Positions 24,123 through 37,272 of a stretch of 64,000 bases of DNA are shown here, piece by piece. Position numbers and translations under genes: made by a program. The notes below the pieces were generated by a model. That model made no database searches and was not told the DNA's origin. It worked only from the letters and a program-made list of their open reading frames with translations. Numbering within the stretch: position 1 is the first letter of the stretch; each line of letters starts with the position of its first letter. This stretch comes from Ciona savignyi (Eukaryota; Chordata; Ascidiacea; Phlebobranchia; Cionidae), in the NCBI GenBank assembly GCA_000149265.1, contig CH003170.1, positions 145,222-209,221 on the forward strand, given 5' to 3'.

Positions 24123-27100
24123 ATGTTACCAATTGCAGCAGCTGGTATGACAACAACGCCGCAACATCTGCCAGGCACAGTGCATAGCATGGACGGCCCG
24201 AGCATATTCAAGACACATGCAGCAACTATGATAGCAGGTAAGATTTGTGAAATCAAGAATTTCACTAAACCGTCAGCGACGTTGCCACTACCTCCACGGT
24301 CGGGTTGTCGCAGCCGTTGCAGTGCGGGTTTTTCTACGAAGGAAATTATTGTAAATTATACTTGGTACTGCCTTTTGTCAATCTCAGTAATTTTTTATTG
24401 TCGGCAGCACGCGCTCATTTGGCGTAATTATGACATAAAAGTTTAAAAAAGATCTGTCATCTTAATGTTACCACCCGTCACCCTACTAAATGTGTGGGGA
24501 ATTTAAAGGTTTATTACATTGTTGAAAGACCATGTCGTAATGGTTAAATAACATCATAATGCAATACATACTAGTATAGCTTTTATATAAAAGACAACAT
24601 CAGTTTAGTTTATTTTTCAATTCCACATTGAAAATATTCAACATACCTTTTATACAGTTAAAAATACGACAAATGACAATCGTTGGAACATGTATCATAA
24701 AATTATGAAATTTAATAGAGTCGGGTGGCATAGATTTGGTGAAGTCGTTGACATCTGATATAAAATAAGTTTTCGTACAATTATTTGTGCTTTTTTGCAC
24801 GATTACATGCAACACAATGCATTATGCCGTTATTTACAGGTTTAATGGGAGTTGTTGTTTTTCTACTTGTGGTTTTAATAATCGGCTGCGCTTTGCGGTT
24901 TTGTCAACAACGTCGGCAACGGCAAGCGTACAGCATATCCACGACCAGAAGTGTTGGTTCCTACAGAGCCAGCTACTCAAAAAGAACTTTAGTGCGAGGG
25001 GAAAATGACAATTTCGTGAACGGAAGCGTAAAAAGTATTATCAGCAGAAGAAGCAACAGCAACTCGATGCTTGGAACGTGTCCTCCGAGACATCATAGTG
25101 TGAGCAGTGGATGCAGGAACGGGTCTGGTAGAGGACGGAAGATGATTACCAGCACTTCGATTTTGCCATCTTCCGGATCTTCAAGCAGAACAGGTGAGGT
25201 CATATTAAATTTACCAATATATTTTCTATAGTCACGCATATACAGCAACGCATTTACTATAAAGGTCCAGGAAGTATATTTTATGGAGAAAAGGAATTCA
25301 TAAAAACACTTTTTGTTTTTTTGCGTATTTTACAAATGGTACCGCATGTGAATGATCGGTGCCTAGGGCAGCAGCTCATATTTTTAAAATACTCAAACGA
25401 CTTTACATTTTAGCTGTATAAGTAAATTTCCCCACAACAGGTACATTACGTTTGTCTCGAAATCCAGCATTGTCGCACAACAATCGAAAGCAGTCATCAT
25501 CATCTCTTCTTTCCTCGGTCTCTATAACCAACTTCCCGCTCCCCCCACCCCCTGTACCGCCCGCACACCCCTCCCCGACCCGCGGGAGCATCAGAGCAAA
25601 GCCTCGGTCATCTTCTTCAACTGGGGTGTCGACGGTCTACCCGCCTGTAAAATGGCGTTACGAGCCGAATGAAAGCGTCCCCCTTCCACCCATACCCAGT
25701 TCTAGAAGCAGATGCAATAGCAACCCAGGGTACAATAACAGGGTGAGAGTCCCAAGAACACTTGGAGAAAAGACGTTCGACAGTTTAAGGTCAATGCCTC
25801 CAAGTTCCAGCAGGAGACGGTAAGATGTATACACCAATTGAACGACTTTCTCGGATCAAAAAATAGGATTTAACAATTTTTCAAGAATGTCGCTTATTAC
25901 TGTCACATTAGTATAATTGTAACACCATTTTTGTCCAATTTAAAATAAGCAGCCAGACATAGCCAGGTGTAAAGGCGTTTAGTATTGATAAAAAAAGCGA
26001 TGATGCCACATCTACGTCGTGTTAAGTCAAGCGTAAAAGACAGATTTAGCGCATTCACGCCATTACCAAAAAAGCGTATATTACTTTGGAATCTCTGTTG
26101 GTACAACGATGTTAACTAAATTGAAATATACAGTGGGCACCGCTTAAAATGACTACCGTGGGACCAGAAAATTTTGGTCATAATATCCGACGCGGTAAGC
26201 CACAAAAAGTGCAAATACCGTCAAATTCGTCGTTTAACCAAAGTAACAGTGTGACCTTGGCGGTAAACAAAGTACAGTACTAAAACATTGCAAGTCATGG
26301 TAAAACTAAGTACTATACAGTCTGTGTAATTACGATTGTGTTAGTAAATCTATACGTCATAGCGATGTGACTGTGTCGTCATTAAGACCCGGCACAGAGC
26401 GCCAACGCAGCATACATATGTACAGGGAGCACGCATGTTGAAAAAGCAAAGTTATAAGTGTGTGGCGGGAAAAATACTGTACTGTAATAAGAAAGATGGC
26501 AAATGTGTAGGTCATATTACCCGAAATTTGCTCATCTTGAACGGAGAATTTTAAATGGAGAAATTCCGGACCTTACGAAATTGGTCATAATAGGCGGTTG
26601 GTCATATTATCCGTGGTCATAATAAGCGGCGCCTACTGTATAGGTTTTATTAACAGGGTTATATGTGTTTAACGCATGATTGCACCCTATACGTAACTCT
26701 GGCGCCAATGCCTTAATTTGAGTATGAGCCGAAGATGGCAACAGTTATGCAGCTAAAACACACGGTTATTAAGTTATGTTAGCTTTTTTGGTCTTCATAC
26801 AAAATAAAAAAATCCGATGAATTGTGTGTTCCGTTGTAAAACCGCCCGTCGCAGATCACAAAGAACACAACCGTCTAGACTGCGTCTGGTTTTGATCCCA
26901 CCACCTTTCATTTACTTGCACACCGCTAATGCTCTAATCGATTGAGACCAACCCGACAAATTAATTCAAGTCATCCAATCAGTTTGTCTGATTCGAACCA
27001 GGAATGTTTTGGATTCTAATCCCGGTCTGACTTTTAATTAGAGTGTCTGGATTCATGAAAAGGGCACTTAACCGGTGTTAATCTCGATGAACTAATTTTT

Positions 27101-28080
27101 TATCATGGGTTCTACTTTTAAGGGACACCAGTCTAAGTGTAGTAATTGTGCGTGTTACTTGATTTAGGAATAAGCGACACTGTGACGTCAGGAAAATAAC
27201 GTAAAACGTAGAAAATGCGTCATTAGAATTTTCAATTGATATTAATCGACGGCTGGGTCTCGAAAACTGGCTTACGTCCAGGTGCTGTGACCGAGCAGTT
27301 GAAGAATAATTTATTTTTATTTCTAACCAACTCGAACAGTTAATTGCCTTTGCTATATGTTTAAAATATTTTAATCTAAATAATGCTGAAACTGTATACC
27401 TAGATGTGTTTTACAGACCGATCAACACTGTGCTTGAAAACTTTGCGTGTCGTGTCCCCGTGGAAATACCGGAGACCAATATGGAGTCAAAACGGCAAAT
27501 GAATGTTGATACGTGCATGGCCGACCGCGATTGCTCCAATTCAGGAAGCGATCAAGAAGCGACCGATTTCTGTCGGCCGACTGGCGCCTTTGGACACGTT
27601 GGACCGATACCTTCGACGCCGACTGCGAGTTCGGGTGACGTTGGAGAAAAGGGGAATTCCCCACTTTACACTAAAGTCAACTTGGAGTCGAGGAAAGGTC
27701 ACGTGGGCACTTCAAACAACACGGAAGAGGTTTCGGTATACCACACACTTGATTACGTCACCGCTGATAAAGTAGCTACCAGCAGGGTGAGTTTCGTGCA
27801 AAAGTCACCTGCTCCGGAGCGCCACAAGTCGATGGATTACTTCCACGAAGTTTTACTTCGATGGGGACCGAAACCAACCAACGATGAAGAGTACGACCAC
27901 CTTGACAGTGATTTTAGTGGTCGCTTTAGAATCACCCATAAACGCAAACGACCGGTCGCTGACGTAACAGCCAAACCCCAGGAGCAAGAACGAAAACCGA
28001 AAGTAAAAAGCAAAAGCCTGTTTAATGTGGGTAACAATAGACCTAAAGAAACCCCAAGAGAAAAGAAAGCAACTATTTAA
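24123..28080 (+). CDS. Gene B: single-pass membrane protein with ITIM-like and proline-rich tail
   Basis: Exons 24123-24237, 24840-25193, 25441-25819 and 27417-28080 join in phase (1, 1, 2) to give 503 residues. A 38-residue N-terminus without a signal peptide precedes one membrane span, GLMGVVVFLLVVLIIGCALR. Then come CQQRRQRQ (stop-transfer basic cluster) and a tail of over 400 residues rich in Ser, Arg and Pro. The tail holds PLPPPPVPPAHPSP and PLPPIP (SH3-ligand type), SVYHTL at 27733-27750 (fits the ITIM consensus), PLYTKV and EEYDHL. The positive charge after the span predicts a cytoplasmic tail. An in-frame TGA just upstream of the ATG supports this start, though an unseen 5' exon is possible. 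I do not recognise the family; adaptor or signalling receptor is inference. Exon 3 also reads on to a TAA at 25821-25823, so a short isoform could exist. Confidence 0.75.
26131..26638. mobile_element. TA-flanked mariner/pogo-type MITE
   Basis: 508 bp. The left end is CAGTGGGCACCGCTTAAAAT and the right end is the inverse of CAGTAGGCGCCGCTTATTAT, with TA on each side (26129-26130, 26639-26640). GGTCATAATA-type subterminal repeats occur on both sides. No transposase ORF. It lies in the last intron of gene B. Confidence 0.75.
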
Positions 28081-28177
28081 AACATAAATTTGTGTCTACA
28101 AATTTTTAGAATGATGCAAAAATCCAACTAAAATAAGTTAAGTTGTTAAAATGATGCAAAACGTATTAAATCATTTA

Positions 28178-28183
28178 AATAAA
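28178..28183 (+). promoter_or_regulatory. Gene B polyadenylation signal AATAAA
   Basis: AATAAA lies 98 bases after the gene B stop codon. A second AATAAA at 28375-28380 could serve a longer 3' UTR. Confidence 0.5.
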
Positions 28184-31074
28184 AGGTTTATATTATTATT
28201 TTTTCGACTACCTTTTGATTTACCTGTAAGTGCCGTACGATACGGGATACGACTACATCTGCGTTTTCTGAGGCATTTTGGGACCACACATTCCTTAACC
28301 AGGGTGGATACGAGCGTCAGAATATATATATCGTTATAACAAAGGCCAATATAATATAAATATATGATCGCTGCAATAAAATTAATGCATTTTTTGTATA
28401 ATAAATAGGAATCTACTATAACACGTCATTGCGAACTATATGCTACATTAAGCAAGTAGTTCTGAAACACTGATGTAAGAACCAAATATTGGCATTGTTA
28501 TCCACAAAGCATCAAGATTGGCGATTTCCAATTTATTCGCCGAATGGTTGTCGCGACCAATGTCATACGAAATCTATATAAAAATCTACCCTAATGACAA
28601 ACCCATCGCATGTGCGAAAGTTAATTCTGTAAAAAAAGAAAAAAAAAACAGTTGGTTCAGTATGTAAAAATATCATTACATTCCAATTTCAATGATAAAT
28701 GTTATAAAACACTTAATTATCATTTGATGACTGCTCTCTTGCGATGGAGTTTTTGTTGCCTGGGGCCTCATATTGAGTAAACGTACCAAACACATGGCTT
28801 CGCTTATAACCAATCGTGCAAGCAAATTGACCAACAAATTTCAACTGCAACGAAGAGTTATTTCGTGGTTTGTGGATATATATGAGAAGAAGTTCGGCCC
28901 TTATGAACCTCTCCTTTAAAATAAAAATACCCAAAATACTAAAATATGACTGATTAGTAACCCGATTGTTTAGCAAAATTATTAAAATATTGCAAACCAG
29001 GAATTAATTAGTAGTTATAATATTGCATACCAATAAACTAATTAAACCACATATTCGGTAAATCAAGTCAAAATGACCGATTTTTGTTTGGGAATACATT
29101 CCGTCATATATTTCCCCATTGCGTTAAACATTTGATAAAAAAAAACTTTTTACATTGAAATTTTACATTGTTAACCCAGCGGATTAACGATTGCCCGTGT
29201 ACTAACCCCCTTGGTTTTCCCATTCACGGGGATAAAGATGAATATCCTATCCTATCCTAAATATTTTTTCTCAGCCTATTAACCAGGCGGTGCTTAACAA
29301 ACATCTTTGTTTTAACTATCTCTGCTATAAAGTTCATTGTATTGCCCAGCTAGCACATGTTGCTTTTGGAATTCCTTTCATTCCAAGTTGACAATTTCTG
29401 TAAGCAGCAATATATTAAGTTTTCATGCCGCTAAACTGCCTTTTAATAAGATCTTTTCCTCAACGAAAATCGAAATATGTGATGCGACAAAATGAAATAG
29501 AAAATGCCACATTTTGGTAAATTTATTTACACATCAATATACAAAATGTACATCAGAATGAAACTGTAGCGGGGCCATATAGCGTATTAAAGTCACAGAA
29601 CAATAACATATTTACAAACGATTAAATATGTACAAAGTGCAGAACATTTTTTCACATATTTCTCCTTTCTTCGGAGTGCTGTTTTTTCACTTTTCCAAGT
29701 TTTTGTAATTCTTTTGTTGTTATTTCGTTATTATTGTACTTTCTCTTGTAACAAGCAACGTTGGTCCAATATGGATGCTGCGACGTGTGGTTAAATGTCC
29801 TTAAGCGAGTTTAGTGGTGACTTCATGAGGTCTTGCAAGACTTCCAAAATCGAAGTGCAGTTCGATTCAAAATTTTCGAATTTATAAGCAAATCGAAAGG
29901 TTGGTGTTTATTTTCACCTACTCGTCGTGTTGTCATATGGGATTCCCATGTTTATTTTCGTTGCGTCGTTCCCGGTCGACTAACAAATAATATGTCGTGA
30001 AACTAGTAATCGCTTTGAAGTTCTGTGTCGAGAAATCATGTCTATATTTGCTATAGGCATCATGGGATTGTTATTGTTTATCTGGGTAGTCAAACAATCA
30101 CTATTGTTACGTAATTGGGATAGTCAAATTACGGTGACCTAGATTTGACTATGATGTCACAGACGATAATCCGAAAATGGTGTTAAGTAGACTAGCTTTT
30201 AGTTTTTTGACTTCCAACTAAAATAAGTTGAAACCATTTATGCAAATATGCGCGAACAAAACAGCGCATAAAGTAACAAATAATAAATAAATAATGTCTG
30301 AATACTTAATGGTAACAATCGGATGAGCTTCCGTTAAGTGGAAAATTTGGGATGAAAATCTTATTCTTTCGAGGTAATATTTGGGAACGTCGCACTAATC
30401 GGGTCAAAAGTTCTAGAATTGCACAAAATACGTAAAACTTCTAATGAGGTGGTGCCTAAACAATTTTCTAAAATTTCACAAATTTTATCTGCGCCAAACT
30501 CCAATTCACAGCTCGTTCCTTGAAGGTTTTCTGAAATGTTTATTAACAAGATCCACTCGATTCCTGAGTGAGTTTCGAACCGGAATCATATTAGTTTGAC
30601 CCAGTGGCTCATCGCTTCGTCTGCCCGGGAGCTCCTGTAGATATTTCGCGAAGATATGTAAGTACATGCTATGATTTGTTGTGGAGTTTTCAGAAGGTTA
30701 AGGTTGTCGTGACTACAAGATATATGTATGTATTAAATTATTAAATGATAATTATTGGAAATCGTCAAAATACTGCGTAATGTTTGTTTTAAGAAATATA
30801 GCATCTACTTAAAATTCCAAGTTGGCCAATTGTAATTAAGATATTTTGGCATTTTAAATATATTTTAAATTTAAAGGAACTTTTCTTACATACTTAAGGG
30901 ATTAACCGGATATTATCCATGTTCCAATTTACTCCGCATGATTCCAAATTTAGTGGAGAGAGATTCTTTGCCATTAAAAATGTTTTAATAAAAATTCAAG
31001 AAGGATGCACAAGGGCTAGGTGTAATCACATAGGTAAATACTCTATACCTATATATAGCACACTGTAAATGTAC
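28184..31074. other. Convergent intergenic region between genes B and C
   Basis: It holds the 3' ends of both genes, the SINE tail at 29180-29263 and AT-rich filler. The ORFs at 28713-28976 and 30361-30549 show no splice continuity with gene C and no domain. Confidence 0.6.
29180..29263 (+). mobile_element. SINE 3' tail fragment, plus orientation
   Basis: GCGGATTAACGATTGCCCGT, then CCCCCTTGGTTTTCCCATTC and ATGAATATCCTATCCTATCC. The TATCC tail repeat is clear. Between genes B and C. Confidence 0.75.
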
Positions 31075-33949
31075 TTATGGATTATTCCAGAACACATAAT
31101 TGGTAACAAGCCCACTTACATCTCTGTAGTCCTCGTTTGCAGTAAATAGAAACTTGACCACAGAAGTAAACAGCTCAGAGCGGCCATATTTATCTTCGTT
31201 GAACGGAAATACGTTAAAATGCATCCCAAATTCACCACGGTCCATTTCCGCTTTCGATGGCTCTTGACCCATGAGCATTAAGTAGTGTGGATATACCTGT
31301 AGAAAAGCATTTTTACGTTAATTATCTTTAAGACAAAACATTTTTACTGAACATATTTAAACCGTTTCTGTGGAGTATATAGAAAACGGTTTCTTACAGG
31401 TGTTACTCGAATTAGGTAACTTTATTAAAAATGTGATCTGCTAGAATTTGTGTTGTTTTGAGTTGTCATCTATGAGTTGTATAAATGTCATGACTAATTT
31501 GTATTTTTATTATAAATAAATACAAAGATACAGTCATTACCTTTTTTGTTACGGAATATATACGTCACAAAGGTTGGTGACCGCTAGGTGTCCTCAAGGG
31601 TCAAGGTATTGACCATTGCTTAGTGGAAAATGTTAACTACGCTATGTTACGTTGTAATTACCTTGGGTTCAGGCAATTCTTTTAGTTGTAGTCTCATAAA
31701 GCTGACGTCATCTTTTCGAACGAGAGCGAAATTGAAAAATGGTTCAAAATAATTGGACAGAACCAGTATAGAAACGGGGATGATTGGTTCCGGTTCATCA
31801 GTTATACAAAGTAAGGGGAACCTGGGGAGTAAAACAGGTTCGTTAATGATTTAGGTTCTTGTATAGCTGTGTTTGTATTTGATTACTAATTATAAACTAT
31901 ACAGAGAAACGTACTTTGGTGGTTCCGATTTATAATAGGAATTGACGACCCACTCTTGAAATTTTTTCATTTCGTTTGGTTTAAAATTAAGTCTTTCCAA
32001 TTGGTTCGGGATCGAATTTGCAGCAATTTCTTCCGCTTTTCCGGGGGACTTGGCAATCCGTGGTCGATTTTTTTTCTTGCCAACAAATTTCAAGTTATCT
32101 TTTGGCGTTCTACCGAAAGGAAACACAACCGCCCATCCGTTTCCTATGTTATCGGATGTAGCGTCCGGCGCCTAAAATATTGATTAACTAATTACTTAAT
32201 TAATATACAAGCCTTGTTTTAATACATACATGTTACATAATACGATGATAACGTATTAAAATATTAAACAAACTGAACAAGAGAAATCCTTTATTTGATC
32301 ATCCGCGTATGTGAATAATCGTCACATCACCTCGTGCGCACAGTAGGGGGACTGGATTTGTCCCGAGTTGTTAAAGTTTATGATTTATTAAACACGTCCA
32401 CCTGCGAAAATTGCCTTCTACCGGAAGTGTGATAATAGGGTCAAACTCAGACCCATAAGTTCATAGATTATAACATTCCTGCTTTATTTTATTCTAAATA
32501 ACCATGTTGGTTGTCCAATAACAAGTTTTCTAACAAGAAATACAAATTTTCAAACCACAGTTAATTTCCCTGCTGCAGTGCTTTATCTAAGTTTCTACAA
32601 ATCGAGCTTTTACACCCATGGGGGAAACGTATCTGTAGTATAAACTTACCAGCATTTTAGCTAGAGCTTCCTGTTTTTCTATATCGACAGTGCCGTACCA
32701 AATTGACCCTTTCACGTGGCTGGCGTGACTCCACCACTTCCTATAATTAATTTATAGCGTTAGGATAGGATAGGTTAGGATATTCATGTTCATCTCCGTG
32801 AGTGGGAAAACCTAGGGGGTTATCACACGGGCAATCGTCTGATAACCTCGCGCCCACCGTTCGAGCTATTGCATAACTCATTAATCTGCTGGGTTCGGAC
32901 AATGTCCGTTAAGTGCCCTACCGTTAAGTGCCCTACTCAAGGACACAACCGACTAACTAGCGAACAGTTTTGTACCTGCAACCCTTCGGCTGAAAGGCGA
33001 CGCACTAAACCACTAGACTAGACTAAACTGTCGTAAACCGTTCATAAAATGTTATAAACAAACAAAACTTTAACACGATTGGGTATGTTCAAACAAAATC
33101 GGTAGATCATTACCAGCCTAAGTCAATTTGAATGCGCAACTTGTTGGTATCTATGGACTCACCCATGCAATTTATCTTTGAAAATGACAACGATCCACGC
33201 GTCTCTGCTCTTCAAAACTTTTTGTTTAAAACTGTTTTCGTTCAGTTGAATTGATTCGGGGTATTTACTGTCTAGGGGAAGTCCCCACCTTTTGACGTCA
33301 ACCGGGTCCATGTTTAAACTTATTTTTTTCTTTGCCTGTAAATAAAATCGTGTATCAATTTAAGACATGATGTCCGGATAATGTGTGTTTACATAGTAGG
33401 ATAGGGGTACGTAATAAAACGGGTAATCGTCAAATTAACTTGTTTTCATTGGCTGATTACAGAACAGTAATAAATTACTGAATTAAAGCAACGTCCGCTG
33501 AGATAGATAATACGAAGCGATAACATGAACAAATAGGATATTCATGGTTTACCCCCAATAAGTAGGAAAATACAAGTCCCATAATAATATATACTTTCTA
33601 GGACTAGGTTTAACAATCTAGAAATTATGTGACGAGCGGATTTAAAATAAAGTGCGTGCCACATAAAAACAATCTCGGTAAGATAATTAGAAGATAAGAA
33701 ACTCGGTGAATTGCGTTCCGAGGACTGATCCGGCTATTTGTATTTCGCTTGCAAGTAAAAAGAATTGTACAGACCTTATCTATATTAAATAAAGGCAGGA
33801 ATATGAATTATTTAATGAAATGCATCGTCTATGAAATAAGAGCTTACTTGCAATCGCCTAATTTAAAGGCCAATAATTTATCTTAAAAAACTTACCATAC
33901 AACATACTGCCAAGAAACCAAGCATAAAAGCAACCTTCAGAACATCCAT
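31075..33949 (-). CDS. Gene C: secreted/ER thioredoxin-fold protein without CxxC
   Basis: Exons 33949-33896, 33335-33163, 32740-32650, 32171-31915, 31821-31662 and 31296-31075 join in phase to give 318 residues. Residues 1-18, MDVLKVAFMLGFLAVCCM, are a signal peptide. The next part resembles a thioredoxin domain of the PDI class: YPESIQLNENSFKQKVLKSR, DAWIVVIFKD, then KWWSHASHVKGSIWYGTVDI. In PDI proteins the strand before the active site runs into a C-x-x-C helix; here the same place reads KLHGKWWSHASH with no cysteine, so redox activity is unlikely. The C-terminal half (KFPLLCITDEPEPIIPV, YPHYLMLMGQEP) may be a second, diverged thioredoxin fold. There is no KDEL-type ending; the protein ends VFWNNP. 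I assign the fold, not a named orthologue. Confidence 0.75.
32762..33030 (-). mobile_element. tRNA-derived SINE, minus orientation
   Basis: GGATAGGATAGGTTAGGATA is the inverse tail, then GTTATCACACGGGCAATCGT, a local duplication of CCGTTAAGTGCCCTA, and the inverse tRNA-like head CCTGCAACCCTTCGGCTGA with CGACGCACTAAACCACTAGA. In gene C intron 2. Confidence 0.85.
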
Positions 33950-35269
33950 GGCCTGCGACCAGTCAGCACGTGTGCACAGTAACTACAATAGCGATTGCGA
34001 CACTAACTTTTAACTGAAAACTTTGCCGCAGGGCATTCGGGTTTAGAAAGTCGCCTTGGTTGTTATCAAACTGTAAGTACAGGTTTTCGAAGCAGCTTTA
34101 CACTTCTATGTACCGCAAAACAATGGTTTGAAAGCTTTCTTATAATTATACGGCAATCTACGATTTATATGCAGTAATTATTTAACTTTCCGAATCTGAT
34201 AAACAAGCCCCAAAACCTTTCCTATGACATATTAACACCTCAATAGTGACCTAGTGGTGCAATTCAGCTTGTATGGAATAAAACCCGATTAACGCTAAGG
34301 CAAGCACACTGGATTCTATAACAAAAGTTCTTTTACCTAGAAATATAAAACGCGGAAAAACGAAACGGAAGTAAAAAGTTAAACCCCTTTACGAGGAGCT
34401 ACAGTCCTAAAACTTACAATTTTCTAATCAAGCCTTGCTTTTTTGACATGTTAATTTGATTTACAAAAAATGTAAAATATTAACACTGAATTAAACTTGT
34501 CATTTAGGGGTGCGGCAGTTTTCTTATGTAGATGGACATTTATGAAGTTTTCGCAGATAATACCTGTGGATATATGTTGTAGCCCTAGCAAATTAATATT
34601 AATTTTATATACAATAACCGCGGGCGGCTATATGCACGTCTTGATATTCAAAACTCGCTTTACAGTGGGTTGCACTGGCAGGTGCTGCGGTTTTCTTATT
34701 TAATGAGAATTTAAAGCAAGGATCTATACTACAATAATTGTCCTGGTATTTAAAAGTTAACACAAATTTTCAGTAATTACAAAAATGGTTTAAGTTGTTA
34801 TGATCTTTATCAACTCTTTCTAGCCGACCATTTTAAATTATGTTATGTCCAAAACTTGAATACTAAGCTGACTTTTTTATTTACAATACAAGTTTATGCA
34901 TATTCAATCGTCAACATTTAACTACTAAATTTAAATTTCCAAACACAATGCTATATAGTCAAATACTAAACAAAATCCAGTGTTTTGTGCAGAACCTGAA
35001 CCGGTATTTAGACTTAAATATCAATACAGTAACACATATAGCACCCCTTCACGAACAGCCAATTTCTGGAATTCGGGAGAATCTAAAAATCAGGAGAGCA
35101 AGTCTAGTAAACAACATAGAGAATGAACAAAATTTTTAAATGCAGCAAGTTGGAGCTTACTCAGCGTTTCAGATAATAATAAGGTTATACAAAATGTGTA
35201 AGGGCGGAAAAGCAAAGTTTTTTTCCCAAGAAAACTCAACCATGTTTGTTTTAAGATAGCAAGATCATC
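33950..35269. other. Region between genes C and D
   Basis: It should contain the gene C promoter and the gene D 3' UTR. A TTTATT at 34876-34881 (AATAAA on the minus strand) is a candidate gene D polyadenylation signal about 390 bases after the stop. Nothing else was recognised. Confidence 0.5.
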
Positions 35270-37272
35270 TTATTGGGTTTCGAACCATTTTTTCATGGCC
35301 ATTGCATCAATCATTGTGCGATCGATTGCTTTAGAAGACAACTTTTCTATATTTTGCGATTTATAGGAAGTTGAAGACGTCATAGTAATGACATCATTGA
35401 GCCACTGGTTGTTTAGATGCACACTGGTGTATAAGCGTCGTGTGGAACGGCTACCAATATGGGTGTGGCTGGCCACGCCTACCAGATGCCACTGACCACG
35501 GTTCTTGCACAACAGAGGTTCCGAATCATCCTGCACGATATGTTAGGTCAATAAACGTGGGTAGTGTATAAAGCCTTTACTCTGTATGATATCAATTAAC
35601 ATTACTGACCCAAACTATCTAGCTTGGCACACTAAACTATACAGCACAAAATCCGACCAATAATATCTACACCAGGGGTGTAAAAAAACAAAAACAATAT
35701 ATATAGATAACCCCCATCAAGAAATATGATGGAAAGTTAGAATACCAGGTGTTCTTGGTTGGCTTGCTGGTGCAATAAGTATTGGTTAGTATGTGTGTCT
35801 AACCAAGCATGTCAATATGAATTATTAGATCAACAAATGTAAGCAATTCCATAAGTGCTGGGCTTGAAGTAAAATAAAAAAACTTACTGTTCCACGGAAT
35901 CCCGACTTATTCAATCTGATGTGTTTAGCGCATACATAACCCGAGTTAGCGGCCAACCCAAGGTCAGATTCACACCATGCAGACGTGTCCATCTTCATTG
36001 GGTACTCCATCATATTGTGTTCCGCTGATCCTGTGAATGGTGGGGAATTTAATGGCGATTCTGATTAGCTGCATACCTGTTAGTATGATGGTTGGTTGAG
36101 GTACAAGTTTGCATTCCAATTACGTTTGAAGCGTATCAACAAGCACATTGTTATACCCAATTTGAAACCATTAATTATATTTACCATCACACTTTCAGCA
36201 CATCAGAACCTGGTACGATTTACCATTTTTTTTACTATCCGGTTGGTTCTTAAATGTGTCAGACAAAACTTTTTGAATTTAAAAATAGTCGCTACCAAGT
36301 CAATGGTCTTATTGGACAAGGCACTAGGTCTCTGAAATATAGCTTCTGTAAATAATTATTATACCTGTGTCAATACGAGTCCAGCCAGCAACATAACACT
36401 CGCTCATAGTACTATGAACATTGTAACCATTTATGGGCAAGCATGCTGGTTGTATGGCGCCAAACATGATTGGTTTGGATAACTTCCACACAGCTATGTT
36501 GTGTGTTCGTGTCTCATCATCGTAATCAGGGTGGATGAATAATCTATAAAAATGGAATCGTAGCAGTCTTTTAGAGATTAATGTTTAAAATTTAATATAA
36601 CAATCATATGTGCTAGTGACAAGCGAAGAACACCTTTTAACATGTAGAATAATACATGTAGTGGATGTAAGTAAACTTCACCTGCTGACAAATACTCCAC
36701 TCCCATTGGTTAGATCATCGTTCATGTGAAATTGTGAGATCCGATTCAAGCCAACACTCACACCACAATCACGGGATAGCGCGGTTAAGGCAAACTTGGC
36801 GCAGTGGGCAGCTGAGATAACTGTGCTGGCATCTACTAATGCACCAGTGCATCTCGGGTAAGCCTGTTTGTGGGGTATTTTTATGTACTGGTTTTAAGTA
36901 CCCATGACAGTGGGAAAGGTAACATTTTACAGGTATGATCAAAGATCCGATAATCAGAATATTGTATATTAAGTCTGGTTGATTATATTATTTCAAGTGT
37001 TTTTATTTTGGTAAAGTATATAAGTTATAACATTTCTGTAATCTGAGTTTAAACTTAAAACATCGAAAATATAAGTACAGGGGTAAATAAAATAAATGAC
37101 CACTCACATGTCCACTCCGCTCAGCTGTCTCCCGAATAGATACCACCCATGGCCATTTCCCTTCATCTACTTTACTCGGTAAAGTCTGGACATCACGAAT
37201 TGTATTTGGCTCCACAGTTGGCCATATGTACGATGATATTCCACAATTCAGTGGGGTTGTGACGACTTCAAA
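35270..37272 (-). CDS. Gene D: C-terminal trypsin-like domain, probably non-catalytic
   Basis: Exons 37272-37108, 36863-36682, 36543-36365, 36030-35888 and 35530-35270. The fold is clear: GKWPWVVSIRE, CTGALVDASTVISAAHCAK (His57 kept), FIHPDYDD, then THNIAVWKLSKPI, QPACLPINGYN, CYVAGWTRIDT, SGYVCAKH, and LLCKNRGQWHLVGVASH. Key sites differ: the activation site reads RDVQT instead of R-IVGG; the Asp102 position is Asn (HNIAVWKL versus NDIALLKL); and the Ser195 motif GDSGGP reads TDDSEP, so the serine is replaced or displaced. The Cys191-Cys220 pair is absent. These losses fit a serine protease homologue used for binding rather than cleavage. Confidence 0.85.

Noticed and set aside
30361-30549. 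62-codon minus-strand ORF downstream of gene C
   Set aside because: It follows the gene C stop, has no acceptor that continues the frame and no recognisable motif.
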